Positions 53,451 to 64,000 of a stretch of DNA of 64,000 nt are shown piece by piece. The notes under the pieces were generated by a model, which did not search any database, was not told the origin of the DNA, and was given only the letters and a program-made list of their open reading frames with translations. The DNA is from Henckelia pumila (Eukaryota > Streptophyta > Magnoliopsida > Lamiales > Gesneriaceae), in the NCBI RefSeq assembly GCF_033568475.1, contig NC_133121.1, positions 6,758,001 to 6,822,000 of the forward strand. The letters run 5' to 3'. The position numbers and the translations under genes were made by a program. Positions within the stretch are counted from its first letter, which is position 1, and every line of letters begins with the position of its first letter.

Positions 53451-54183
53451 AAGACCCGAAAATCTATTACTAAGTGTGTGTTTCAATTTCTCTTGACAAT
53501 ATGTTAGATTAAAAAGTTTTGTTTAATTAAGACAGGTTCTAAGCATTTTTTATCTTACCATTTTGCTTGGATGAAAGATTATTTTTCAGGCAAATTATGA
53601 GTATTTGGTATGTTTTGATGACTAATTTCATATTATATAAATTTGCCGTAAACATGGAGAAATATTCCAGTTTTCGGTGTCCTTTTGTGTTTAATGCATG
53701 TCTATGGTGTTAGATACCAAGCACATGAATATTTATCTATCAACTATAACCATAAAATTAACTATAAGGACTATTTTTATGATCTTTTCACAAGTTTGGC
53801 CGGATCAAAAATTGATATGACAAAAAGTTCAAAGACTAAAGATGTTTATGTTGTAAAGTATAAAGACCAAACGTGTATTTTTCCCACGAAAAATATTGTG
53901 TTGTACTTAAGGTGGACCTATGTGTGATCTCTATACAATCGATTTCATTTTTATTTTTCACGACTTCAAGTTATTTTTCATTTTTATTGTAAAGTATAAT
54001 TACATTATCTCTATACAAAGATATCTACCATATGTTTGAGTTCCTGTTCGTGCAATTCTAACAGTCCACTGATTGAGTTAGAAAAAAAAAAAAAACAGTC
54101 CACTCATACCAACAAGATAAGTTAGAACTAGAATTAGGTGATTTTATTGTACACCTGAGGAAACACTACCTATCTTTTATTCA
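53451..54183. other. AT-rich spacer
   Basis: Nothing recognised. The open frame 53685-53927 has no known protein content. Confidence 0.4.
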
Positions 54184-54199
54184 GATGTTCGCGCGAACA
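54184..54199. repeat. ATGTTCGCGCGAACAT palindrome, second locus
   Basis: Identical to the 16-mer at 37254. A third, one-base variant (ATGTTCACGCGAACAT) follows 74 bp later at 54258-54273. Confidence 0.95.
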
Positions 54200-54279
54200 T
54201 TCCGCTAAATGACAATAAAAGTTATAGGCGGGGTCCACATGATTTTTTTTTATCATGATGTTCACGCGAACATCTTAAC

Positions 54280-54544
54280 TTTTTTTTTTAAAAAGGGTTG
54301 ACCCTGAAGGGGACCCCATTCCACATGAGTCAGAGGCCCATTGGCTCATGCGGAGGGTAAATCGAGGGATGTGCACGAGCGGCAGGGACCTGAAGGAGGG
54401 AGCACATGACCCAATCCCCAGAGCATACCCCCATCATAATATTTCAGCAGAGAATATGCTCCACACGAGGATCGAACCCGCAATGCTGGAAAATTTCTTC
54501 CCACGTCACCTCAGGCCTTACCAACTCCCCTATGCCCCTGTGGA
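54280..54544 (-). mobile_element. tRNA-derived SINE, family B (Au-like), 265 bp
   Basis: Flanked by a perfect 17-bp target duplication CACGCGAACATCTTAAC (54263-54279 and 54545-54561). On the minus strand it starts with a head containing box A (GGGGAGTTGGTAAGGC) and box B (GCGGGTTCGATCCTCG), and ends in an A-run (T-run 54280-54289 on the plus strand). The sequence is unrelated to family A. The intact duplication indicates a fairly recent insertion. Confidence 0.92.
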
Positions 54545-54561
54545 CACGCGAACATCTTAAC

Positions 54562-55189
54562 AAAAACACAAAAGAGGGTGTGTTTTCAACCGTTGTAGCA
54601 TAGAATCACTGGGTAGAATTCGATGCATAATAATTGCATGTACTGCAGGTTACACTTACAAGACTGGTGCGTGTAACAAGACTGGTGCAAATATATTAAG
54701 TGGGATATCCTTTAATCATTTATAGTTTCACTTTATTCATTAATTATTAAAACAAAAAACTTTTCAGAGTGCATTGATTCGTGTAAAATAGACACACATG
54801 AAATGACTATATGAGCCAAATGTTAAAAAATGTAATCTTATCGTTTGTTCCTTTTTATTTGTCACCCACCAACAATACAAGAATAGTTCCTTTCCCTACC
54901 TCTAATTTGGCCTTGGAATCCAAGAATATCGAGCTGGACCCTGGCTATAATTTGGAACAGAGTTCTTCAAAATCTAATCTTGACAACTTTTATTTTAAAA
55001 GATAACTGTAAACTTGAAGCTCGATTAAAATCATAGAGAGCATTTTATTTCCTTCCAAGAACGCTTCACTATTATTAAAATGCTTGGATACATGGCATTC
55101 ATTAACGACTTACAACGTTTGTCCAAGACGCGAGCTTTATTCGTGTGGGGAGAAGTGTGACATGGTAGAAAATTCTTGCCTATAGGCAC
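54562..55189. other. 3' flank of the malate dehydrogenase gene
   Basis: Convergent side of PMDH; its 3' UTR occupies about the last 200 bases. No other gene seen. Confidence 0.4.
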
Positions 55190-58100
55190 TCACTTGTTCA
55201 CAAAGGAAATGCCCTTCTCAATGCTTGCGGCCAACTCTTTCTTTGCCTTCTCTAATCCAACCCTGAAATACAAAAAAATAAACATCAGAAGGCCTGAAAC
55301 TCATTCTGTTTTGTAAACTACGCTAATTCCAGTTGATGCACGTTACGGCACGTAGGATGCAAATAGCCCTGAAACTAAACGAAAAGGACTCGGTTCGAAA
55401 AAGTGCGAATGATTATCAGAGCTGAACTGGACTTCCAGTTCTTGAATAAAATAATTGGATTGACTTCCTCGCCGTCTTCATTTACTTCTGGGTGTGAAAC
55501 AATAGCTCTTTGCAGTTTGGTACTTGGTTTGATCTGGTTAGAGCCAATACACATAAATAGAGATGTTTTTAACTTATATGAACATGAACACATGGATCAT
55601 GCATATGAAAAATATTTGATGTAGGGGATGATTTTAGCATTGATTTGAAAACAGGGATTTTACGTCTACTTCTCTTTTACTAGGATTTTTTTTGCACATT
55701 TTTAGATTTCACGTGATGTTGTATTTACTTAACACAAATATTTATCCAGAAAACCCCATAATGTATAATGGAAGATCATGAGCTCTTTGTTTCACACCTC
55801 TCGTATTCATTAAGTGGACCGAGTGAGTATAACTCCTCGACTCCGTTGCGCCCAAGTCGTACTTTTGAAGCAAAGAAAGGAAGTTCAGTCACCTGAAAGA
55901 TCAAAAGAATAGTGTCATTCCAGTGGATATACAGGACTGTCAAATTTTCACGGATCAAGGATTTAAGTACATGCCTGAGAAGATACAAATGCGCACTCAA
56001 TGACACCTGCATCTCCCCTCATGCCTCGCAAGCACGCATCGGCAAATTTTACTGCAGCATACGCCTGTAACATTTTTGCACAGTTTTCATTTAGTTTATT
56101 GGCTTAGAAAATAATGGTGAAACCTGTTTATTGGTAGAATTCAATTAAAAGCTAATATTGCAAAAACTGTAGCCTACCATTGAAAGTGTCGCAGATCCAG
56201 CTCCAGCTTTGGCCTGTTGCATAAAAAAACAATAATTTATCTTAAAAGCCAAAGCCCAGGCCTTTAACTTGAGTAACTAATACTTCCTCTGATGACTTTT
56301 CATGTGTGTAATTTCTTGATTGAAATATTTAATTACATTTTATTCTCAACGTCTGAAGTCACCAGTTCTGTGTTTCAATCTTAATCAATAATTTATTTGA
56401 TCGTATCAATTTAGTATTTTAAAAAGCAAACTTAAACCATGAAATAATGTATTCATTCATTTTAAATTTTTTTTTAAAAAAAATCGAGTTCAGCCAAATG
56501 CTACCTAAGATTTCCAGATGGCATCAGTGCAAAAAAAAGGGCGGGTGCTCAATTTGAAATTCAAACCAAGAAACCTACTTACCTCGACAACTTCAGTCCC
56601 TCCGTTCTGAATGCGAGAAGTCAGATGCTCGGTTTCCTCTTGGGTGAAAGAAACAGAAGGTTTAACCTACATTGCACGGTAAAATTTAATTGGAAAATGG
56701 CACTAAAAGAATTCTTGTTGGGAAATCGCATTGTTCAACCTGGGAGAGAATAGGTAGAATTGTCACACCAGCATGACCTCCTATTACTGGGACATCAACC
56801 TCCCGTGGATCTAGCCCCAAAACTTCAGCCTTCAAACACAGATGATCCATATGGTAGAAAAAGGAAAATTAATGTCAATAATGTCGTTTTTTCCAGTTTT
56901 GATGGATCAAAAGTACCCAATAATGATCAAATATAGGGAGGGGGAAATAAAGTAGATTCCTTTTTGGATGAGATATAGATCGACATTGTCAAGATATAAA
57001 TTGCACATTAGCTACTTTGGAATTTAAGAGGCCAAGTTCTGCCAGAAGACTAAAACATGAATAATCTCTCGCTCTAATTAGATTTTACACTGGTTTATTA
57101 TTATTTTTTTCAGGTATACGGATACCCAAGCCAGAAATAAAGATAAAGAACAGAAAAATAGAGAATTGAGACATGAAGGACATGCAAATTAAGTCCCACA
57201 GCGATACATGTAACCAATCACAATTAACAGAGCATATAGATCATTAAGGATAAATTGTATGAAATTAGATTCAACTTTAGACAATAGAGAAAAAATTTCT
57301 TACCACAAATGTATTGGCTCTGACTACATCAAGCTTGGTGACACCAAGTAAACGCCTAGGGTCATAGGTGCCAGCTTTCTTGAAAACCTCAGCTGCAATT
57401 GGAACGGTGGAATTCACAGGATTACTAATTAAGTTGACAATGGCCTTCGGACAGCACTTAGCAATTCCCAAACAAAGAGTCTTAACTATTCCTGCATTGA
57501 TGTTGAAAAGATCATCCCTTGTCATTCCAGGTTTCCTGGGAACACCAGCAGGAACGATTACAAGGTCCATGCCAGTGAGTGCATCCTCCAACTGTTGTTG
57601 ACCAAGAAAACCGCGAACCTACAAATCCATCAATTTAGTCATAATCAAGTAGCCTAGTTTTTCCCACTGCAATAAGAGCATCTTCAGAGATGTAAGAAGG
57701 CATAACTGACGTTATTTATACCAGTTTGGATGTCAAATATAAGCTGATAAGTGGCAAGAACCAATCATTAGACACGTTTTATTTCAGTTATTACATATGA
57801 AAACGTGTTTCGCTGGCTCATGAACGAGTCTCTTCCAATAAAGGACCTAACTGACGTTATTTATACTAGTTCGGATTTCAAATATAAGCCGAAAAGTGGC
57901 AAGAACCAATCATTTGACAGGTTTTATTTCAGTTATTAGATATGAAAACAAGTCTCGCTGGCTCATGAACAAGTCTCTTCCAATAAAGGATCTAAAATAT
58001 GTTGAAATGGAGAAATGCTAGGCACAGGAAGCAGGGAAACTTTAGCACGAAATACGCGATGTAATAGTTGGACACTTTATTCTACTAACGAATTGAAACC

Positions 58101-58905
58101 ATAGAATAGCTATAAGGAACTCACAAACAAACAGATATTATAAACAGATAAAAGGTGAAATTACCACAGCACCAGTATCCATATGGCTGATATCTGATGT
58201 TACGCCAGGAGTGTTGACCACATCGTACAAATGAAGCACAGAAACCAAAGGATTCATCTTCATCAGCATTGCCAAAGGCTGTCCTATGCCTCCAGCTGCC
58301 CCCAGTATAGCCACTTTGAATCCCGCAGACCCACCTTTTGCCCGACAATCCACACAACTTATACTCGAACTCCTCCCAATCTTTATGCACATAAATATCG
58401 AAATAATGAGCATCAGGGTGAATCAAGAACTCAAACTGAACGTCTTCTTGTATTTTGGGACCCAAATTAACAAGAAATTCGAAGTTTGTTTCCTATTTCT
58501 TGGGAAGGAGCAATGCCAATGCTATGGTATCCATATTGGCTTAGAATTTCTTTTAGTTCCAAAAGATTTTAAAGTGAAAGCAATTCAGAATCCTAAAGCA
58601 GCAGAACAAAAACTAGGCTTTCATAGAAAAATCAGAAATTACCTGATCAAGAGCTTCATCTATAGCAAAAATAAAAATAAAAATAAATACAAACTGAAGT
58701 AAACTGAAATCATTAAACTAAAAAACTAAGAACATTTCGACTTAGCACAGTCATGTCATGTCGATAAAAAAAATTCCCCGCGAGTTGAAAAACCCAAGGG
58801 AAATGAAATCAAACGTTAATCACATACCTGAAGTTCATCGATAGGAGGATTAAGGTGAGCGGAAATCCTAGCAATGCGTTGATGAACTTCCGAACCCTGA
58901 TGCAT
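55190..58905 (-). CDS. PMDH: Glyoxysomal/peroxisomal NAD-malate dehydrogenase
   Basis: Nine minus-strand exons (58905-58828, 58380-58165, 57618-57304, 56829-56740, 56666-56583, 56213-56178, 56064-55975, 55892-55798, 55262-55190) join in frame to 358 residues, as in known glyoxysomal MDHs. The N-terminus has a PTS2 peroxisomal signal, RIARISAHL (10-18), fitting R-I-x5-H-L. Then come CRAKGG at the processing region, the NAD-binding GAAGGIGQ (53-60), [24 protein letters not shown] and the catalytic His222 ([10 protein letters not shown]). It interconverts malate and oxaloacetate with NAD in peroxisomes, reoxidising NADH for beta-oxidation, the glyoxylate cycle and photorespiration. The exon 7 donor is GC (CAG|GCATGT). 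The exon 2 acceptor (ATAAAG|ATT) is the least certain junction. Intron 2 has a tandem duplication. Confidence 0.92.
57703..57992. repeat. 145-bp tandem duplication in PMDH intron 2
   Basis: TAACTGACGTTATTTATACC at 57703 recurs at 57848 as TAACTGACGTTATTTATACT, and both run on through GGCAAGAACCAATCATT and CTCATGAAC to CTCTTCCAATAAAGGA. The copies differ at several positions, so it is not very recent. Confidence 0.9.
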
Positions 58906-59006
58906 GATTTGATTGAAACGGGAAACAAAAGCAGCAAATTACGGGAAGATGATCGATCTGATAAAAATTGAAAGTGGAATGGAATAGGTTGCCGATCGAA
59001 TTTATA

Positions 59007-59014
59007 TTTATATA
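59007..59014 (-). promoter_or_regulatory. Probable TATA box of PMDH
   Basis: TATATAAA on the minus strand about 100 bp upstream of the ATG at 58905, within TAATAATATATAAATATAAA. An ACGT core (CACGTAAT) lies just upstream. Confidence 0.5.
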
Positions 59015-59301
59015 TTATTACGTGAAAATTGCCCAGAAATTGGATTTCAGGGAACGATGACGCAAGATTTTGCTTGGGATGCGTGAAACTGGATTACATT
59101 CGGGGCTTTGAATCTTTGAAGAGATCATGATATATGATTCAATTTTTTTCCCCTTTTATTACTAAAATATTACATCACTCCAATATTCAAAAATGGATTA
59201 TAAATCATTCTAATATTCATATATTATACATCTCTCATAAATCCATCATTGAATAAGAATAATACATCATGGTTTCAAAAAATAAGAATAATACATCATG
59301 A

Positions 59302-60122
59302 TCAGGGGCGGTTCAAAAAAAAATGAATTCTAGGACGAAGATTAGAGGAAGAGTTTCTTACATTAATTTTTTTTTAAAAGTTGATATTTACAATACATTT
59401 TTTGTTATTTGTACTACATTTGTAAATAAATTTGCACTTCATTCTACACATGAATTTGAGTGTAGGTAACAAAAAATAGAGTGTAAATATCAAATTTTAT
59501 TTAAAAAATCATATATAATCGAGCAATACGAAATTATCATCATATTTTGTGAATATAATTATGATCCCAAAAAAAATCACATTGAACTATTAAAAATCAC
59601 AATTTAAGTGCTAATTTTATTTAAAAGCAGTTAATTTAGTCATTAAAGATAAATTAAATAAAAGTCCCAATTTTCAAAATTAAGTTTCGAAATTTGTACC
59701 TTCAATCTATAATTTTCAACCACGACATGAAATTAACTATAAATATTAAAATATAACATTAAATTTAAAATAAATTGAACGATTCATAAGTCAAATTTTA
59801 ACGCACACAGAGGTCAAGAGAAAATTGGTCGAACATCAAGCTATAAAAATCAATGCCAAAAACGTGAAAAGTGATGATCGACGACAAACAACGTCAAGAG
59901 AGGTGATGAACGAAGCGACAATTAAACATATTATTTTGGGTGATAGCTTTGTTGTTGACGATATATAAATATTCTTTGATTTTTTTAATAGCTACTATAA
60001 TATAATAAAAATTAATTGAAGTACATTAATACATAATATTTATAATATACATCTATAATAATTTTTTTAAAAAAAATTTGGGGCCCGACCCAAAGTGAGG
60101 CCCTAGGCATGCGCCCTGCCCC
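59302..60122. mobile_element. hAT-like non-autonomous element, about 0.82 kb
   Basis: The left end CAGGGGCGGTTC and right end GCGCCCTGCCCC are imperfect inverts. The flanks CATCATGA and CATCAAGA fit an 8-bp target duplication with one change. The right subterminus (TTTGGGGCCCGACCC, GAGGCCCTAGGC) resembles the ends of the element at position 1, so both may belong to one family. No transposase left. Confidence 0.6.
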
Positions 60123-60517
60123 CATCAAGAATCAAAACTTTAATGTTGTCTTGAAACTTTTGAAATAACCTAGTCTTTTATTTTTTTTTAAAAAAAAAAC
60201 TTAGTATGATATTATTTTTATGTAATATATTTTTGTGTACGGGTTAATTAAAATATCCATATCACATAATTAACCGATGAGATCGTGTCACTCTCAAAAG
60301 ACTTTTTACATATTAAACAAATAAATATCACTAAATACATCATCTCATACAAACTTGCTTAATTTTTACATAGATTAAAAAAATCACTAGAAAATTAAAA
60401 ATTTACAATCAAAATTCATATTTTATCTTTATTTAGTTTATAAAAATTATTTTTGTTGATCCAATTAATATATATATATATATATATATTTTATGAGTAT
60501 ATATATATATATATATA

Positions 60518-60674
60518 GAGTTTTTTTCAAATGCCCACCTATCATGTCCACTACTATGCCCACCAATGATGTGACACTATTCTATTGGATGTGATAAAGA
60601 TGTGGTCCAATAGAATAGTGCCACATCATTGGTGAGCATGATAGTGAGCATGATAGGTGGGCGCTTGAAAGAAA

Positions 60675-60677
<3 letters not shown>
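60518..60677. mobile_element. MITE in an AT microsatellite, 160 bp
   Basis: The arms GAGTTTTTTTCAAATGCCCA, CCTATCATG and CCAATGATGTGACACTATTC are mirrored by their complements, ending GGGCGCTTGAAAGAAACTC, with a loop of about 16 nt. It is surrounded on both sides by (AT)n, so the target duplication (TA) cannot be proven. Confidence 0.85.

Positions 60678-60713
<36 letters not shown>
60678..60713. repeat. (AT)n microsatellite
   Basis: Long AT run flanking the MITE; a matching run lies at 60497-60516. Confidence 0.95.
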
Positions 60714-60715
<2 letters not shown>

Positions 60716-60764
60716 AGAAAATTAAATCACATATTCTGACAAATTGGGCCGATTATTATTTACT

Positions 60765-60805
60765 GAAGGCCCAAATTTGGTGTAATACACCAAATTTGGG
60801 CCTTC
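60765..60805. repeat. 41-bp perfect palindrome
   Basis: The arms GAAGGCCCAAATTTGGTGT and ACACCAAATTTGGGCCTTC are separated by AAT. Every base of the 19-bp arms pairs. It may be the ends of a deleted MITE. Confidence 0.95.
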
Positions 60806-61192
60806 TAGTGTTGGATCAGTGTTTTGAAGTTTAGGCCCATGTAAGATTCGCCAACACGCTTTCATGAGCTCGCCAAAATTAAAACAAAGTGAGGTGGGCG
60901 TAATTAACTTGTCCGCCAACCTCATGTGATGATAATTAATTAATTATAATGTTTGCCCACAGTGTTGATTATGGTAATTAACTAGTACACAATCGATCGA
61001 TGCATTATCGATCAGGTCAAAAATACTTTAAAAATTGATTAAACCGAATATTTGTCGTCAAATATAATTTGTCGATCTTTTCTGAATTAACCGAATCGCT
61101 TTAGAATCAAGCTTTTCAAATTTGACCCACCGTTTTAATTTTCTGAACTGGACCAAGTAAACAGATACTTTGTTAAAAATTAATTAGATCTT

Positions 61193-61322
61193 CTATGAGA
61201 CGAACTCGCATATCTATAGTCACGAGACGTGTCAATACGATAACGCCTTGAATCGAAAATAATACTTTTAATTGCATCGATTAAATAAGAGATTCGTCTC
61301 ATAAAATTGATTCATTGATCAT
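61193..61322. repeat. Dispersed GAGAC-type repeat
   Basis: CTATGAGACGAACTCGCATA, AATACTTTTAATTGCATCGA and AAGAGATTCGTCTCATAAAA follow the order seen in the 40997 copy. Confidence 0.6.
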
Positions 61323-62014
61323 TGATTATGAATCAATTTTAGTGAGTGCAAAATGCAAATGTTGTGAAGGGGACAGCGCCAAACGTGGAGCTGTTCAAAG
61401 GTTCAATGATGGATGTCTTTTACTCTTTGGATGTTTGATGTCAATTTGACATTCAGGCCTATTCTTTTTCCACTCACAGTGCCTGTCTCTCCTACATTAT
61501 GATATATAATGATAATAATTTTTTAATAAATTTTTTTAAAAAAACATATAGTGTCTTTTTTAAAAATAAATAAATAAATAATTTAGACATGTTTGAGACT
61601 TATTGAATATTCACGAGTTTCCTGAATCGAATTCGAAATGTATTGAGCTAAATTTATGAATAATATCGATTACCATTCAAAATCTTATTTTAAATTAAGA
61701 ATAGTTTTATCGTTTGTTCCTATAATTAAGAATAATGTCGAAAATTTTATTGTTTGTTCCTACCGAGAATAGAATAATTACCGTGTTTTTATTTATAAAA
61801 TTATTAGTTATCGACATTTTTATTTAGTTTAATACTTTAATTTAATGTATAAACCGTACTTAAATTTTCATATCTTATAAATTATATAAATATATAAAAA
61901 TAATGTCAATAAATCTCATGTCACATCTAATTTTGTATTATAACTATATCAAAACTTTAGGAACAAAATTTGCGCAAGATGTAATATTTATGGCAGTGGA
62001 GCTTGTCCTCACTA

Positions 62015-62200
62015 CTATTCAATACACACCGATAAATTTTTAGGCTACAAGAGATTCTGCAAATTATGTTAGTCAGATAAAATCGCATTGAATAAACACT
62101 AACTATTTTTCGATAAAGTGATGATCTAAAAAATCAAATTTTTTATTATTGATCAAACACTCAACTACTTCACAAATTTGTAAAGCTAAATTGAGCACTC
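62015..62200 (-). mobile_element. SINE family A, degraded copy
   Basis: TTATGTTAGTCAGATAAAAT, ATTGATCAAACACTCAACTACT and TTCACAAATTTG match, with changes, the reverse complement of the family A body and head. Confidence 0.45.
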
Positions 62201-62576
62201 CATTAATTGGAACAACCTAATGGGCCAATTTTAATTTTTTTTTAATAGATGTTTTTGGAATTTGAATTATAATCAACAAATTTACCTGTATTTCAGTATG
62301 GTTAAAAAGAAAGAAAGAAAGAAAACGTTATAAGAACAAATTGGAACTCTACAGTTGGCTTTAAAAACAACTAAATGCGAAAATTATTGTTATACACATT
62401 TTAAAAAAAAAATTATTATTATTATACACAACTTAAAGTAATAAGATACTATTTCACAACAAAGTCTTATATTTTAGCCGAAAGGCATGGTTTTATGCAT
62501 AATTTTTAAATAAAAAAGTAACGTTTCTGGGACAACTTAGTAAAAAAAATACTACATAAAACTCTAATTTAACCAT

Positions 62577-62713
62577 CTCACGGACCAATTTTATGAAACA
62601 CATTTATATTTCGATTCGTCTAATGAAAAAATATTAATTTATCTAAATATTATTTTTCATTACTAATATTGGCTCATTTCAAAGATAAATATTTATGATA
62701 CCGTCTCATACGA
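62577..62713. repeat. Dispersed GAGAC-type repeat, degraded copy
   Basis: CTCACGGACCAATTTTATGA, AAAATATTAATTTATC-like filler and GATACCGTCTCATACG match the family. Confidence 0.5.
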
Positions 62714-63033
62714 AAAATACATAAATTAATAATTACCTCAATAACTTTTTTTTATACTTGCGACACGCTGATTTTATTCCTTAATAAATTAATATTAAAT
62801 CAGACGCCGGTGATAATTCAATTAAGATCAATTGAATTTATACATATGCGGCCGCTGTCTTAGATTCAACATCTTAATCATCATTGAATTGATCTACTTT
62901 TCTTTCTTCATCGTGTAGTAAATAATTTGAACTTAATTTTCAACAATATAATATTATATTAAATCTTACAAGAGAAAATTCACAAAATAATCGAATAATT
63001 ACGCATAACATATATTTTATTTATTTATTTATT

Positions 63034-63954
63034 GAGTAAAAATTAATTTAATACACAAACTATTGGTTAAATGTCAAATTGGTACACGAACTTTTGTTAA
63101 TGACTTAATTAATACATGTCCACCGGATTCCGATCAATTTCTGATGATAATGTAAAATGTCCAATTTACCCTTCATTACAAAAATGCACATTTTATTTTT
63201 AATTAGATATATTTATATATTATATTTTATACGAAAAAATTGATTTGATTAAAAATTTTATTTGTACATAATATTTATTATATTAGATAGATTAAATATA
63301 TTATATATTTCAATGAGAAGGATTAGATAAATTATATTAAGGCATACAATATCTAAATAATTATAAATAAATAAATTGATATCATATAAAATAAATAAAT
63401 ATTTTTTAGCTAAAATTTTGATTTTTGTATACATAATTTTCTCGATAATATTTTGAAAAAATATTAAATAAATAGTGATTGTGATAAAATATTTTTTAAT
63501 ATTTTAACTATGTAAAAATGTATTGAATATATCATTTTAATAAAAATATTACATAAGTTCTATTAAAATTAATTTTAAATTTTAAGTTATATTTATAAGA
63601 AAAACTCATCAAAATACCAATTAAACTCCGTCATAACGTGTCATATGTTTTTTAATCAACAAATAAAATATTGAAAGTTTATTTAAACACGATAATTTTA
63701 TAAGAGAACATAACTAATAAAAAATTAAAAGTCGTTTTTGGTTTTCTGACGGACAAAAATGATGAAGCTGATTTTGAAACTAAAATAATATTATTGCTTT
63801 AATTAATTTGTATTATCACAAGACTATTATACCATTTTCTTCATCATAATTTGGTCAAAATCAAATGGACATGTACCAATTAAGCTATTAACAAAAGTTC
63901 GTATATCAATTTGACATTTAACTAGTAGTTCATGTACCAAATTAATTTTTACTC
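63034..63954. mobile_element. MITE with GAGTAAAAATTAATTT ends, 921 bp
   Basis: The left arm (GAGTAAAAATTAATTTAATA, CAAACTATTGGTTAAATGTC, GGTACACGAACTTTTGTTAA) is mirrored at the right end (TAGTAGTTCATGTACCAAAT, TAATTTTTACTC). TTTATTTATT flanks both sides, compatible with a 9-10 bp duplication. It has the same architecture as the elements at 42954 and 43117. Confidence 0.8.
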
Positions 63955-64000
63955 TTTATTTATTTATTTGAATAACAATAATAAGAATTCGGAAATAATA

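Larger units (their letters stand above)
60806..63033. other. AT-rich spacer with repeat debris
   Basis: No gene found. The part 61330-61490 is less AT-rich (GGGGACAGCGCCAAACGTGG, CACTCACAGTGCCTGTCTCT) and could belong to a regulatory or non-coding unit, but nothing specific was recognised. Known repeats in this range are listed separately. Confidence 0.4.

Noticed and set aside
58121-58465. Minus-strand frame of 114 residues overlapping PMDH exon 2
   Set aside because: Out of frame with the NAD-binding motif; the conserved PMDH frame explains the exon.
61370-61500. Possible MIRNA precursor (CACTCACAGTGCCTGTCTCT)
   Set aside because: No match to miR156, miR390 or other miRNAs that I know, and no foldback partner nearby.

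Overview
The window is plant nuclear DNA from a eudicot. The seven protein genes all have clear plant orthologues, the introns are small and GT-AG (one is GC-AG), and the spacers are very AT-rich and full of plant repeats (Helitrons, Tourist and MULE MITEs, tRNA-derived SINEs, solo LTRs). The repeat types, including dispersed copies of an element with GAGACGG-like ends, suggest an asterid, possibly Lamiales. That placement is inference from remembered repeat types, not something tested here.

Layout. 1-890: decayed hAT element split by a Tourist MITE. 2469-3786 (-): small single-pass membrane protein with a proline-rich tail. 3.8-13.4 kb: repeat-rich spacer with a solo LTR (7111-8565) and a 0.9 kb near-perfect hairpin (10881-11790). 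13.5-17.2 kb (+): Aux/IAA repressor of the IAA8/IAA9 type. 17.8-19.1 kb: a MITE, a SINE and a mini-Helitron. 19562-21619 (+): intronless DYW-type PPR protein. 22104-24125 (+): WDR5-type WD40 protein. 25307-28231 (+): nine-exon hexokinase-like gene of the HKL3 type, with one MULE MITE in an intron and two relatives downstream. 30.6-45.98 kb: large transposon block (TRIM remnant, 1.84 kb solo LTR, 3.55 kb Helitron with a hAT MITE inside it, nested MITEs, foldback complex). 46176-49620 (+): BAM1-type LRR receptor kinase. 50.8-54.5 kb: LINE tail and SINEs. 55190-58905 (-): glyoxysomal malate dehydrogenase. 59.3-64 kb: hAT, MITE and palindromic repeats.

The genes are independent loci; plants do not use operons, and I see no functional cluster. 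Common themes are auxin signalling (IAA8), CLE-peptide reception (BAM1), chromatin (WDR5B), sugar signalling by a non-catalytic hexokinase (HKL3), organelle RNA editing (PPR-DYW) and peroxisomal metabolism (PMDH). Exon coordinates were read by eye from splice sites and reading-frame continuity. I found no clear new biological system. The most unusual structures are the long hairpin at 10.9-11.8 kb, the foldback complex just upstream of BAM1, and a recurring CpG-rich 16-bp palindrome.
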